From NCBI GenBank assembly GCA_030601885.1, contig JAUWAU010000010.1:62001-126000 (forward strand): a stretch of DNA of 64,000 nucleotides, written 5' to 3'. The notes beneath the pieces are model-generated. The model worked only from the letters and a program-made list of their open reading frames with translations. It ran no database searches and was not told the origin of the DNA. This stretch comes from Armatimonadota bacterium (lineage in GTDB: Bacteria > Armatimonadota > Zipacnadia > JAUWAU01). Position 1 is the first letter of the stretch. Each line of letters opens with the position of its first letter. The position numbers and the translations under genes were made by a program. This document shows positions 18,565-26,083 of the stretch, piece after piece.

Positions 18565-18829
18565 TCGGGGATGTGGTGAATAGCTCGCCGAGCAGAGGTC
18601 GAACGGGTGCGCGGGTGCGACGCGGCTGCATGGCCGCCCGCGGCCGACCGGTGTAGCGCGCCAGAAGCTGAGACACGAGCCGCCCGCAGGTTCGGCCCTG
18701 GCACAATCCCATTCCCGCCCGCGTGCGGACCCGCACTTCCCGCAGCGTCGTGGCGCCGGCAGTGATCGCCGCCTTGATCTCTCCCAGTGTCACCTCCTCA
18801 CAGCGACATATCAAGAGCTCGTCGTCCAC
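18548..18829 (-). CDS. [2Fe-2S]-binding BFD-like subunit
   Basis: A 93-residue protein with the BFD (bacterioferritin-associated ferredoxin) cysteine pattern: ICRCEEVTLGEI near residue 7 and GLCQGRTCGRLV near 42, which supply four cysteines for a [2Fe-2S] cluster. In multi-subunit amine oxidases such a subunit carries electrons from the FAD subunit. The C-terminal tail after residue 60 is Arg/Pro-rich and has no fold that I recognise. It is transcribed just ahead of the FAD oxidase gene. Confidence 0.82.
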   Translation of the reverse strand: MDDELLICRCEEVTLGEIKAAITAGATTLREVRVRTRAGMGLCQGRTCGRLVSQLLARYTGRPRAAMQPRRTRAPVRPLLGELFTTSPNEEDS

Positions 18830-19286
18830 GCTATAGGCTCCCGAAAGCTGGTTTGCGGCCTGCGGCTGGCATCATCTGCTCTGCTCTTCCCGATCGCGCG
18901 CCGCCTGGCCTCCCCCGCACGGCGGCGCCGGCGCGCCACGGGCGCCCGTCCACACCTGCCGCTGTGGAGGGGTGTGGCACGCCATTGGGGAATCGACTCG
19001 ACGGGGGACCCGTGCGCTGTCTCGATCGCTCACTGACCACTGGCAACTGCTTTACGAAGGGAGGCGTGCAGATGCCGATGCATCGGCTCATCAATTGCGC
19101 CGGAGCCGGCTCGCGTGCGCCTCCGAGTGCCGCACGGCGCGACGGTTGAGGTGTACGAGGAGGGCCGCAGCGTCCGTCCAACGGCGGGGGGCTTTGAGGA
19201 CGGCTTCGCACCGCTGGGCGTGCACGTCTACATAGTTCGCCGTGAGGGACAATAGGCGAAGCCAGAGCAACAGGGGGCATGATCGC
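18830..19286. other. Intergenic region holding a gene remnant
   Basis: Apart from the remnant listed at 19094-19255, the stretch has no long gene-like frame in either direction. It separates a leftward oxidase pair from a rightward secreted protein. Confidence 0.5.
19094..19255 (+). pseudogene. C-terminal remnant of a secreted hydrolase-like gene
   Basis: In the frame ending at the TAG at 19253-19255, the translation contains PEPARVRLRVPHGATVEV, then YEEGRSV, then GFEDGFAPLGVHVYIV. This is typical of the last beta-sandwich domain of large secreted glycoside hydrolases, which often end in FAPYGVHVYRI. The frame closes upstream at a stop near 19044 and has no start codon or catalytic part. It looks like the tail of a gene whose body was lost. 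A frameshift with an unseen upstream part is less likely, since the preceding bases do not read as protein. Confidence 0.4.
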
Positions 19287-20738
19287 ATGAAGCGACTGAA
19301 ATCGAGCCAATGGGCCAAAATGCCGCGGCGGAGCTTCCTGGTCGCTCTGGGTGGCGCCGGAGCTTGGATGGCATTGAGTTCGAAGTGCTCGCCGCTCGCC
19401 GTGTGGGCAGACGAAGGAGCCGCCCGGCAAGAAGGGACGGCCACCGTGCGAGGCGCCTTCCTCTATCCATCCACTGAGTCGCTCAAACGCGCAGGCTACT
19501 ACAGTTGGCCGGGCGTGGGCTTCGATGCCGAGGGGCGGCAGAGAGACTACACGAGGCGCATCGAGGCCATCGAGCAGAAGCTCGGCATGCGCATCGCTAT
19601 GAACGAGCAGCCCCTGCACGATCCGAGCAGTGTCAGCCGCTTCATCAGCGGGGTCAAACAGCAGGCGCCCGACGGGCTGCTTCTCATGCCCTTCAAGAAA
19701 TCGGAGTGGGAATCCGTTGTCAAGATCGTCCAAGAGACGCAAATCCCCACGGTCATTCTCGCCACCACGGGGATCCTCCTTAACCCGCACATCAACCAGT
19801 TGCACCGCGAGCCGGGCGTGTACCTCATCTGCTCGCTTGACGATCTCGCTGCCGTCGAGTACGGCATGAACACCATCCGAACGATGCGCTGGATGCGGGA
19901 TGCCCGGATCGTGAGCCTCGTAGGATCCAGGACTGGCGAGCGGATCGTGGAGGGCCTCGGGACGCAGATTCGCGTCCTCCCAAGGGCTCGGTTCGCTGAG
20001 GAGTACAAGCGCACCGACGCTGGGCCCGAGGTGCAGCGACTCGCGCGCTCATACCTGAAGCGCGCCAAGAGAGTCGTCGAGCCGTCAAGACCTGAGGTGC
20101 TCGAGGCAGCAAAGACCTATTTCGCCTGCAAACGAATCCTGGAGACTGAGGGCGGCGACGCGATGATGATGGAATGCTTGGGCGGCATCCGCGAGCGCAA
20201 GTTCCCGCCGCCGTGCATGGGCTTCATGAGCCTCCGGGACGAGGGCATCGCCGCCGGCTGTCAGAACGACCTGAACGCCACGCTCACCATGATGCTGCTG
20301 CAGGAGCTGTTCGACCGGCCCGGCTTCCAGCAGAACGCCTCCGCCGAAACCGAGCACAATCACTACTTCGGCGCCCATTGCACCAGTGCCTCGAGGCTAA
20401 GAGGAACCACCAAGCCGCCCGAACCTTACATATTGAGGAATCATGCCGAGTCCGGCATCGGCGTGGTCCCTCAAGTTCTCTGGCGCAAGGGCCAAGAGGT
20501 CACCATGGCGCATTATGTTGCGGGGAAGCCGCCGCAGATGATCGTCTACTCCGGGGAAGTCGTCCGCTGCTACGACACGCCTCCGGCGGGCGGCTGCCGC
20601 ACCAACGTGGAGATCACCATCAACGAGCTCGAGGACGTCTGCGACGTCAAGGGCATGCACCAGACGATCATCTACGGCGACTATGCCCGGCAGCTACGGG
20701 CGTTTTGTCAGTTGTATGGCATTGAGGTGGTCACGTGA
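19287..20738 (+). CDS. Tat-exported fucose/arabinose-isomerase-like protein
   Basis: A 483-residue protein. The N-terminus MKRLKSSQWAKMPRRSFLVALGGAG carries a twin-arginine motif and hydrophobic segment. The mature part has the layout of L-fucose/L-arabinose isomerase-like proteins: an N-terminal Rossmann-like domain (ISGVKQQAPDGLLLMPF, IPTVILATTG), a middle domain with MMMECLGG and CMGFMSLRDEGIAAGCQNDLNATLTMMLLQ, and a C-terminal domain with HNHYFGAHCTSASRL. Isomerases of this fold are cytoplasmic, so Tat export is unusual, although such proteins recur in Planctomycetes-like genomes. The ATG at 19287 has AGGGGGC upstream. Its true substrate is unknown. Confidence 0.65.
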   Translation: MKRLKSSQWAKMPRRSFLVALGGAGAWMALSSKCSPLAVWADEGAARQEGTATVRGAFLYPSTESLKRAGYYSWPGVGFDAEGRQRDYTRRIEAIEQKLGMRIAMNEQPLHDPSSVSRFISGVKQQAPDGLLLMPFKKSEWESVVKIVQETQIPTVILATTGILLNPHINQLHREPGVYLICSLDDLAAVEYGMNTIRTMRWMRDARIVSLVGSRTGERIVEGLGTQIRVLPRARFAEEYKRTDAGPEVQRLARSYLKRAKRVVEPSRPEVLEAAKTYFACKRILETEGGDAMMMECLGGIRERKFPPPCMGFMSLRDEGIAAGCQNDLNATLTMMLLQELFDRPGFQQNASAETEHNHYFGAHCTSASRLRGTTKPPEPYILRNHAESGIGVVPQVLWRKGQEVTMAHYVAGKPPQMIVYSGEVVRCYDTPPAGGCRTNVEITINELEDVCDVKGMHQTIIYGDYARQLRAFCQLYGIEVVT

Positions 20739-20836
20739 GGGCTTGAGGGGAGTTCAGGGCGCCTTACCCCGAGGAAAACCTGCACACGCGCCACGGCACA
20801 ACCCGCAGGATAGGCCTCCGGTGAGCCAACAGCGCG

Positions 20837-21403
20837 CTAGACGTCGCCTTCTCCAGCCCCGGTGGGCCGCGGTCGCTGCTCCCAGAATCGTCCGATCCAC
20901 GCATCCAGGCTCCACTTGCCGGCGCCGCCGAACACCAGCGCCAGCGCCAGCAGCCCGAGGGCGAAGGGATACTCAAAGCCCTCGTTTTGAGCGAAGAAGC
21001 CGTTGCTCAAGTGCACGCGAAAGACGGCCACCGCCATCACGCAGGTGATGCCGAGGGCTGCCAGACGCGTGAAGAGCCCTACGAGCACGGCGATGCCCCC
21101 GAAGAACTCCGTCACCATCGCCAGGACGATCAGGAACGCCGGGATGCCGAGGTTGTCGTGCATGAAGGCTATGGTGGCCGATGGGCCATGGCCGCCGAAG
21201 GCTCCGAACAGCTTCTGCGAGCCGTGGGCAATGAAAACGACCCCGAGGGCGATGCGCGCCATCAACGGTCCGACGGGAGCGATGGCACTATGCACCGCGG
21301 TGATGCGGTCCTGGAGGCTGGTCTCGCCGCGGCCACAGGGCCGCGCCTCTTCGATGCCTGGCTGGGCTGCACCAGCCGAGGGCACACGGACTTCGCTGCT
21401 CAT
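20837..21403 (-). CDS. DoxX-family membrane protein
   Basis: A 188-residue protein with about four transmembrane helices (about residues 45-65, 80-105, 110-130 and 140-160). DoxX-family patterns are visible: ARIALGVVFIAHGSQKLFGAFGG, FFGGIAVLVGLFTRLAA and EGFEYPFALGLLALALVFGGAG. DoxX proteins are small inner-membrane proteins linked to quinol oxidases or redox stress, with no settled activity. The N-terminal about 40 residues are polar. GAGGAGG lies upstream of the ATG. It stands alone in its strand context. Confidence 0.85.
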   Translation of the reverse strand: MSSEVRVPSAGAAQPGIEEARPCGRGETSLQDRITAVHSAIAPVGPLMARIALGVVFIAHGSQKLFGAFGGHGPSATIAFMHDNLGIPAFLIVLAMVTEFFGGIAVLVGLFTRLAALGITCVMAVAVFRVHLSNGFFAQNEGFEYPFALGLLALALVFGGAGKWSLDAWIGRFWEQRPRPTGAGEGDV

Positions 21404-21493
21404 CTATGCTCGCCTCCTCTATGAAATCCCCATACCCAGCGTGAGCCGGACAGATGGGGAGGCGGGCCACAGCGACGTTGGCGGGGCACGGAG

Positions 21494-21578
21494 ATCCCGT
21501 ACGGGATGCCGCTTGCTACTCTGCGAGCCTACTCCGCCGAAGCAGCCCCGGCTGCGAAGGCCGGAAGTAGCTCGCTAC
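21494..21578. repeat. Two short palindromes in a 282-base gap
   Basis: ATCCCGTACGGGAT (21494-21507) is a perfect 14-base palindrome; its core CCCGTACGGGAT recurs at 59581-59592. GTAGCTCGCTAC (21567-21578) resembles the core of the hairpin at 38642. No gene is evident between 21404 and 21685. Confidence 0.45.
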
Positions 21579-21685
21579 GTAGCACGAGTCAGACAGGCAC
21601 CCCACGCTACAATAAGGCCGAAAGCAACGACAGCGCCACCTCGAGGCAGCGCTGCCGATGAAGCTGCGGAGGCTTCGGTCTGTGT

Positions 21686-23014
21686 TCAGACTTCCTCGGG
21701 TACCACGAACGGCTCGCGGTACTCGCGCGTCAGATAACGATCGGCCTCGTCGTCGCCGATGATCTCCATTTTGTCGGGATCGAAGCGGAGCTCGCGGCCG
21801 AGGCGGCAGGATACGTTGCCAAGGGCGCAGAGGGCCGCCGAGAGGGCGCCGCCGCGGATCTCGGAGTTGAGATCCTGGCGTCGGCGGCTGCGGACGGCGC
21901 TGATCCAGTTGCTGAAGTTGTTGCCCTCGCCGCTGCCGCCCACGTCGGGCAGCTCGCCCTCCTCGTACTCGATCTCCTTCACCTCGCCCCTGCGGCCGAA
22001 GTGACCCTTGTACCCGTCCGACTTCGCCATCCAGCCCTCAGAGCCGTAGAACATGTTGCCGACCTTGACGCCGCTCTCGTCGTGGGTATAGTGGCCGCGG
22101 ACCTCGAACACCAGCAGCTTGCCGTCCTCGTACTCGAAGGTGGTCACCTGGGTATTGGGCGTCTCGGCCTGATCCTCGTAGCCAAAGCGCCCGCCGACTC
22201 CGTGGATCTTGACCGGGAGCGTCTTGCCCAGGCCCCACATGGCGATGTCCATCTCGTGCGAGCCCTGGTTGCCCATGTCGGTGGTGCCGAAGTCCCAGAA
22301 CCAGTGCCAGTTGTAGTGCACCAGGTTGTCGTGATACGGCTGCTTGGGAGCCGGGCCGAGCCAGAGGTCGAATTCGAGCCCCTCGGGCGGATCCTTGATC
22401 TCTTTGAAGCCGATCGATCTCCGTGGCTTGTAGCAGAGCGCCCGGGCCATGTACACGTCGCCGATCTCGCCCGCCCAGAGCCGCGCGATGGCATTGCGCA
22501 CTTCGGGCGTCGAGCGGCTCTGCGTGCCGACCTGGACCATCCGGCCGTATTTGCGGGCCGCCTCGTACATCTTCTTGCTCTCGAATACGCACCATGAGGC
22601 CGGCTTCTCTACGTATACATCTTTGCCCGCCTGGCAGCCCCAGATGGTCGCGAGGGCGTGCCAGTGGTCGCAGGTGGCCACCGTGATGGCGTCGATGTCG
22701 TCGTTGGCGAGCAGATCGCGGATGTCGGCGTAGCACTTGGGCTTGTGCCCCTGCTTGTCTTCGATCCTTTTGGAGCGCGACTCGAACAGCCGCGTGTCCG
22801 GGTCGCACAGCGCCACGACGCGTACGCCGTCAGTGCCGCACATGCCGCTCATGTGGGACTTGCCCCGGCCGTTGATGCCGACGATGCCGACGTTTACCTC
22901 GTCGTTGGCGCTGAAGGCGGATTTGCGGTCGCGCAGTATGGTGAGACCGGCGGCGACCCCGGCGGCGGCCTTCCCCGTCTGTCTCAAAAAGCCGCGCCGA
23001 CTCAATGATTGCAT
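21686..23014 (-). CDS. Tat-exported Gfo/Idh/MocA-family oxidoreductase
   Basis: A 442-residue protein that starts MQSLSRRGFLRQTGKAAAG, a clear twin-arginine signal. I chose the ATG at 23014 because GGGAGGTG precedes it; an ATG six codons earlier exists. The mature enzyme has an NAD(P)-binding fold (VGIVGINGRGKSHMSGM) and the family motif VEKPASW with the catalytic lysine. It is followed by GRMVQVGTQSRSTPEVRNA and a C-terminal beta domain. The length and motifs fit the exported group typical of Planctomycetes and related phyla, which may oxidise sugars or inositol-like compounds with a bound cofactor. The substrate is unknown. Confidence 0.88.
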   Translation of the reverse strand: MQSLSRRGFLRQTGKAAAGVAAGLTILRDRKSAFSANDEVNVGIVGINGRGKSHMSGMCGTDGVRVVALCDPDTRLFESRSKRIEDKQGHKPKCYADIRDLLANDDIDAITVATCDHWHALATIWGCQAGKDVYVEKPASWCVFESKKMYEAARKYGRMVQVGTQSRSTPEVRNAIARLWAGEIGDVYMARALCYKPRRSIGFKEIKDPPEGLEFDLWLGPAPKQPYHDNLVHYNWHWFWDFGTTDMGNQGSHEMDIAMWGLGKTLPVKIHGVGGRFGYEDQAETPNTQVTTFEYEDGKLLVFEVRGHYTHDESGVKVGNMFYGSEGWMAKSDGYKGHFGRRGEVKEIEYEEGELPDVGGSGEGNNFSNWISAVRSRRRQDLNSEIRGGALSAALCALGNVSCRLGRELRFDPDKMEIIGDDEADRYLTREYREPFVVPEEV

Positions 23015-23107
23015 ACGACTTGCACCTCCCATAGTTGGATCAGGCGAGCGTCTTATAGCACGATTCGGGCGGCATCACAACCGGGGCCCGTTGCTGTGGT
23101 GCCGTTC

Positions 23108-23175
23108 TGTAGCCGCGCACCTGTGGCGCGGTGCCGTTTCGACCTCGGCCGCCGAGGTACAGGCCCTCGGCTACA
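23108..23175. repeat. 68-base structured element with TGTAGCCG ends
   Basis: TGTAGCCG at 23108-23115 pairs with CGGCTACA at 23168-23175. Inside lie two smaller inverted repeats, CCGCGC/GCGCGG and CCTCGG/CCGAGG, so the whole could fold into a three-way junction. A 33-base relative with TGTAGCC/GGCTACA ends is at 63268-63300. It lies upstream of the first ECF sigma gene. Confidence 0.5.
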
Positions 23176-23292
23176 GTGGAGCCGCCCCGTGCAGGACTGC
23201 GCCCGCGCCCTGGTGCAATACGAGCGAGATTGCTGCAACTTGACTGGGGCCGAGTCCGTACTGGTCCGTGAGATGCGTCGGAGGGAAACCGG

Positions 23293-23877
23293 GTGCAGCC
23301 TGATACTGACGACCGGCTGGTACAAAAAGCCCTGGCCGGCGACCTGGGAGCGTTCGGCGAGATCGTGAACCGCTATCGGACCCGCATCTACAACCTGGCC
23401 TATCGCATGCTCGGCGACCGAGAGAGAGCCGAAGACGCCGCGCAGGACGTCTTCATCCGGGCGCACGATGCGCTCGAGACATACCGACCGCAGGGAGGCC
23501 GGCGGCCTCACAGATTCGCATCGTGGCTGTTCACCATCGCCTCGCACCGTTGTATCGATCTTCTGCGCGGGAGGCCATTCGCCTCGGCGTCGATAGACAG
23601 CCCGACGTGGCGGGCGATGCCGGCGGAGAGCCACAATGCAGCTCCGGACGCAGCCTATCATCGGATCGAGATGCAGGAACGGGTCCACACGGCAATAGGG
23701 CGACTTCCGGACGCTCAAAGGCTGGCGATAGCTCTCGTCCACCTCCAGGGCCTCTCCTACGAGGAGGCCGCCGAGGCGATGAGCCAGCCGGTCGGCACCG
23801 TCAAGTCGCACATCCATCGGGGCCGGGCCCGGCTCAAGAAGCTTCTGGGCCCATACATGCAGGAGGGTGCGCTATGA
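23293..23877 (+). CDS. ECF-type RNA polymerase sigma factor
   Basis: A 194-residue extracytoplasmic-function sigma factor. Region 2 is clear (YNLAYRMLGDRERAEDAAQDVFIRAHDALETY, then FASWLFTIASHRCIDLLRG). Region 4 ends in a helix-turn-helix (LSYEEAAEAMSQPVGTVKSHIHRGRARLKKLLG). It starts at a GTG with GGAGG upstream. Its stop overlaps the ATG of the next gene by four bases. It probably directs polymerase to envelope genes and is restrained by the downstream anti-sigma factor. Confidence 0.93.
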   Translation: MQPDTDDRLVQKALAGDLGAFGEIVNRYRTRIYNLAYRMLGDRERAEDAAQDVFIRAHDALETYRPQGGRRPHRFASWLFTIASHRCIDLLRGRPFASASIDSPTWRAMPAESHNAAPDAAYHRIEMQERVHTAIGRLPDAQRLAIALVHLQGLSYEEAAEAMSQPVGTVKSHIHRGRARLKKLLGPYMQEGAL

Positions 23878-24446
23878 GATGTTGGCTGGTGCACAGGCGG
23901 CTTATCCGCTACGACGACGGCGATCTTGCCGCGGAGCAGATGGCCGCGATCGAGCAGCACCTTAGCACGTGTGAGTCGTGCTCCGCCGAGCTTACCCAGC
24001 TTCGTGGTGCGATGGCGCTTGTCGAGTCCCTGCCGGAGGTGGCCACGGGCCCGGAGTTCACTGCAGAGGTCCTGACGGCGATACGATCCCGGCGTGTCGC
24101 GGAACAGCCCGCGACGCCCGTGACGTGGCCGGTGGGAGTCGCCCTGGGCGCCGCCGGTTTGCTGCTTTCAGCCGCCATCATCGTCGGAGCGCTGACCTTC
24201 GACTGGGAGAGCGTCGGCAAAGGCATCGTTGCTCTGGCGCCGTCGGCCAGCGCTGTGCTGGATGTGGCCCGGTTGGCGCTGCTGCAATCCCTGCAGATGC
24301 TGGACACCGTGTCGCGGGCGCTTGCCGAGCCGGTGCTGTTCGCTCTGGTGGCGGACGTGGTGCTGCTGATGGCGGTGCTGGTGGTGTGGCGGCGTCTGGC
24401 CACAGCGAGGAGCTCGGCCGGGATGGGCTCCATCCTGGCCATGTAG
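23874..24446 (+). CDS. Zinc-finger anti-sigma factor
   Basis: A 190-residue membrane protein, coupled to the sigma gene by an ATGA overlap. The N-terminal domain has the zinc anti-sigma pattern (IEQHLSTCESCSAELTQL; HxxxCxxC near residues 28-34). Two transmembrane helices follow (about 82-104 and 160-180). It would hold the sigma factor at the membrane until a signal arrives. An apparently longer frame upstream is read through the sigma gene and is not real. Confidence 0.85.
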   Translation: MRCWLVHRRLIRYDDGDLAAEQMAAIEQHLSTCESCSAELTQLRGAMALVESLPEVATGPEFTAEVLTAIRSRRVAEQPATPVTWPVGVALGAAGLLLSAAIIVGALTFDWESVGKGIVALAPSASAVLDVARLALLQSLQMLDTVSRALAEPVLFALVADVVLLMAVLVVWRRLATARSSAGMGSILAM

Positions 24447-24493
24447 GAGCCTGTGAATTGCGGCCCCGTATGGTCGTCTCAGGAGGCATGGAC

Positions 24494-25972
24494 ATGAACA
24501 CTAAGAGGTCGTGGTGGAGAGCTCTGATGGTCGTCGCGGTGCTCATCGGGGGTGTGATGGCAGCGCAGCAGCGCGTAGCCGCCGATGCGCGCCGGCCGCA
24601 TGTCGTCGCACAGGCGCGAAAGGCCGCGGAGAAGGCCAGAGCGACTGCTGCAAGGGCCAGGCGGACCGCGGAGATGGCGCGGGCGAGAGCTGAAACGCAG
24701 ACCGGGCAGCACGAGACCGAGCGCGGGGATGTGATGAACCTCGACGGCGATGTCAACATCGCCGCCGATGAGACCGTCAAGGGCGATGTCGTCGCGGTAG
24801 GCGGAACGGCCCACGTCCGTGGGAAGGTGAACGGCAACGTCGTTTCGATTGATGGTGACATCCATCTCTACGAGGGGGCGAAGGTGCGAGGCGATGTGAT
24901 GGCCATCGGGGGCAAGGTGGTCCGCGAGTCCGGGGCTGAGGTCGTCGGCTCGAAGGTGCAGATCGCGGCGCCGTGGGCTGAGCGGCTGGTCGAGAAGGTG
25001 CGGATCACGCCCGTCGAGCGCGGTCTGCGGGTGAATGGCAGCGAAGGGATCGTTGAGTTCGGGAAATCCGTTCACATTGAGCCGGGCGAAGAGGTGAAGG
25101 GAGATCTCGTTGTGTTCGGCGGCTCGGCGGACATTGAGGGCAAGGTCCAGGGCGATGCCGTGGTTTTCGGCGGGCCGCTCGATGTGGACGGATACGTGCG
25201 CGGGGACGCGGTCTCGATCGGTGGCTCGGTGCACCTCCGCAGCGGCTCGACGGTGGGCGGCGACGCCGTCTCCATCGGGGGGAGAGTGAAAAGGGAGCCG
25301 GGAGCTGAGCTGGGTGGGCAGTGCGTCGGTCTAGGGGGGGCCTTCGGGTGGACACCGCGTTCGGGTCGGTGGTTTGACGGCGGGAACTTTGCCGGCGCGC
25401 TCCTTGGGAGGGTGGCAGTCTGGCTGATCTGGGGCCTGGGTCTGCTGGTGGTGACGCTGCTCGTGGTTCTGGTGCTTCCGCACCAGACAGACGTGATCGC
25501 CACGACCATAGCCCAACAGCCGGGACGTGCGGTCCTCTACGGTCTCGTCGGATGGCTCCTGGTGCTGCCGGTGCTGGTGGTCCTCTGTCTGCTCATCGTC
25601 ACGTGGGTAGTGATCCCCTTCTATCTGGCGGCACTGACCGCTTTGGCCATCATGGGTGGCGTGGGGATCAGCGTTCTCATTGGCCGCCGGCTCGCGCAAC
25701 TGTGGAACTGGCGCGTGGAGTCGGTGCTCAGCCTGGCGCTCATCGGCTTCCTGGTGTTGCGCCTCGTGGACCTGGTCGGAGTGTTCCCTCCGGCGATGCT
25801 GCTGACCGGCCTCATCTCCCTGGCGGTGCTGGTGTTCGGCTTCGGCGGAGCGCTCATGACGCGATTCGGTACTGATGCGACCGGCCGGTGGATAGGAGGA
25901 CGGTTGACCGCGACGCCGCCCGGACCGCCCGCTCCCGCTGCGGCAGCCGGCCCGGCGCAGCCAACGGCGTGA
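24494..25972 (+). CDS. Bactofilin-like (polymer-forming) repeat protein with C-terminal membrane domain
   Basis: A 492-residue protein. The N-terminus has a hydrophobic segment (about 10-27), then an Ala/Arg/Lys-rich helix (about 38-72). A repetitive beta region follows (about 78-280) of the form GDVxxxGGxxxxxGxVxGxVxxxGGxxxxxxxAxVxGD, like bactofilins (DUF583). Three or four transmembrane helices follow (about 305-460). I chose the ATG at 24494 because AGGAGG lies seven bases upstream. It is 47 bases downstream of the anti-sigma gene, so it is likely in the same operon and may be a target or sensor of the sigma factor. Confidence 0.75.
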   Translation: MNTKRSWWRALMVVAVLIGGVMAAQQRVAADARRPHVVAQARKAAEKARATAARARRTAEMARARAETQTGQHETERGDVMNLDGDVNIAADETVKGDVVAVGGTAHVRGKVNGNVVSIDGDIHLYEGAKVRGDVMAIGGKVVRESGAEVVGSKVQIAAPWAERLVEKVRITPVERGLRVNGSEGIVEFGKSVHIEPGEEVKGDLVVFGGSADIEGKVQGDAVVFGGPLDVDGYVRGDAVSIGGSVHLRSGSTVGGDAVSIGGRVKREPGAELGGQCVGLGGAFGWTPRSGRWFDGGNFAGALLGRVAVWLIWGLGLLVVTLLVVLVLPHQTDVIATTIAQQPGRAVLYGLVGWLLVLPVLVVLCLLIVTWVVIPFYLAALTALAIMGGVGISVLIGRRLAQLWNWRVESVLSLALIGFLVLRLVDLVGVFPPAMLLTGLISLAVLVFGFGGALMTRFGTDATGRWIGGRLTATPPGPPAPAAAAGPAQPTA

Positions 25973-26054
25973 GCGCGACCATGGAGGAGAGGATCGCGAA
26001 GAGGCGATTCGGTCGGAGGAGATGCGGCAAGTCGAGTATCCTGGCAGACGCATG

Positions 26055-26083
26055 CGGCCGGGCGCCACTCAGGTGCCCGGCCG
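26055..26083 (+). terminator. Hairpin terminator at a convergent junction
   Basis: CGGCCGGGCGCC and GGTGCCCGGCCG pair over 12 positions with one mismatch around a five-base loop, followed by ATTCTTT. It can end the bactofilin-like transcript and lies over the last codons of the converging pectate-lyase-like gene, whose stop codon sits in the loop. Confidence 0.55.
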
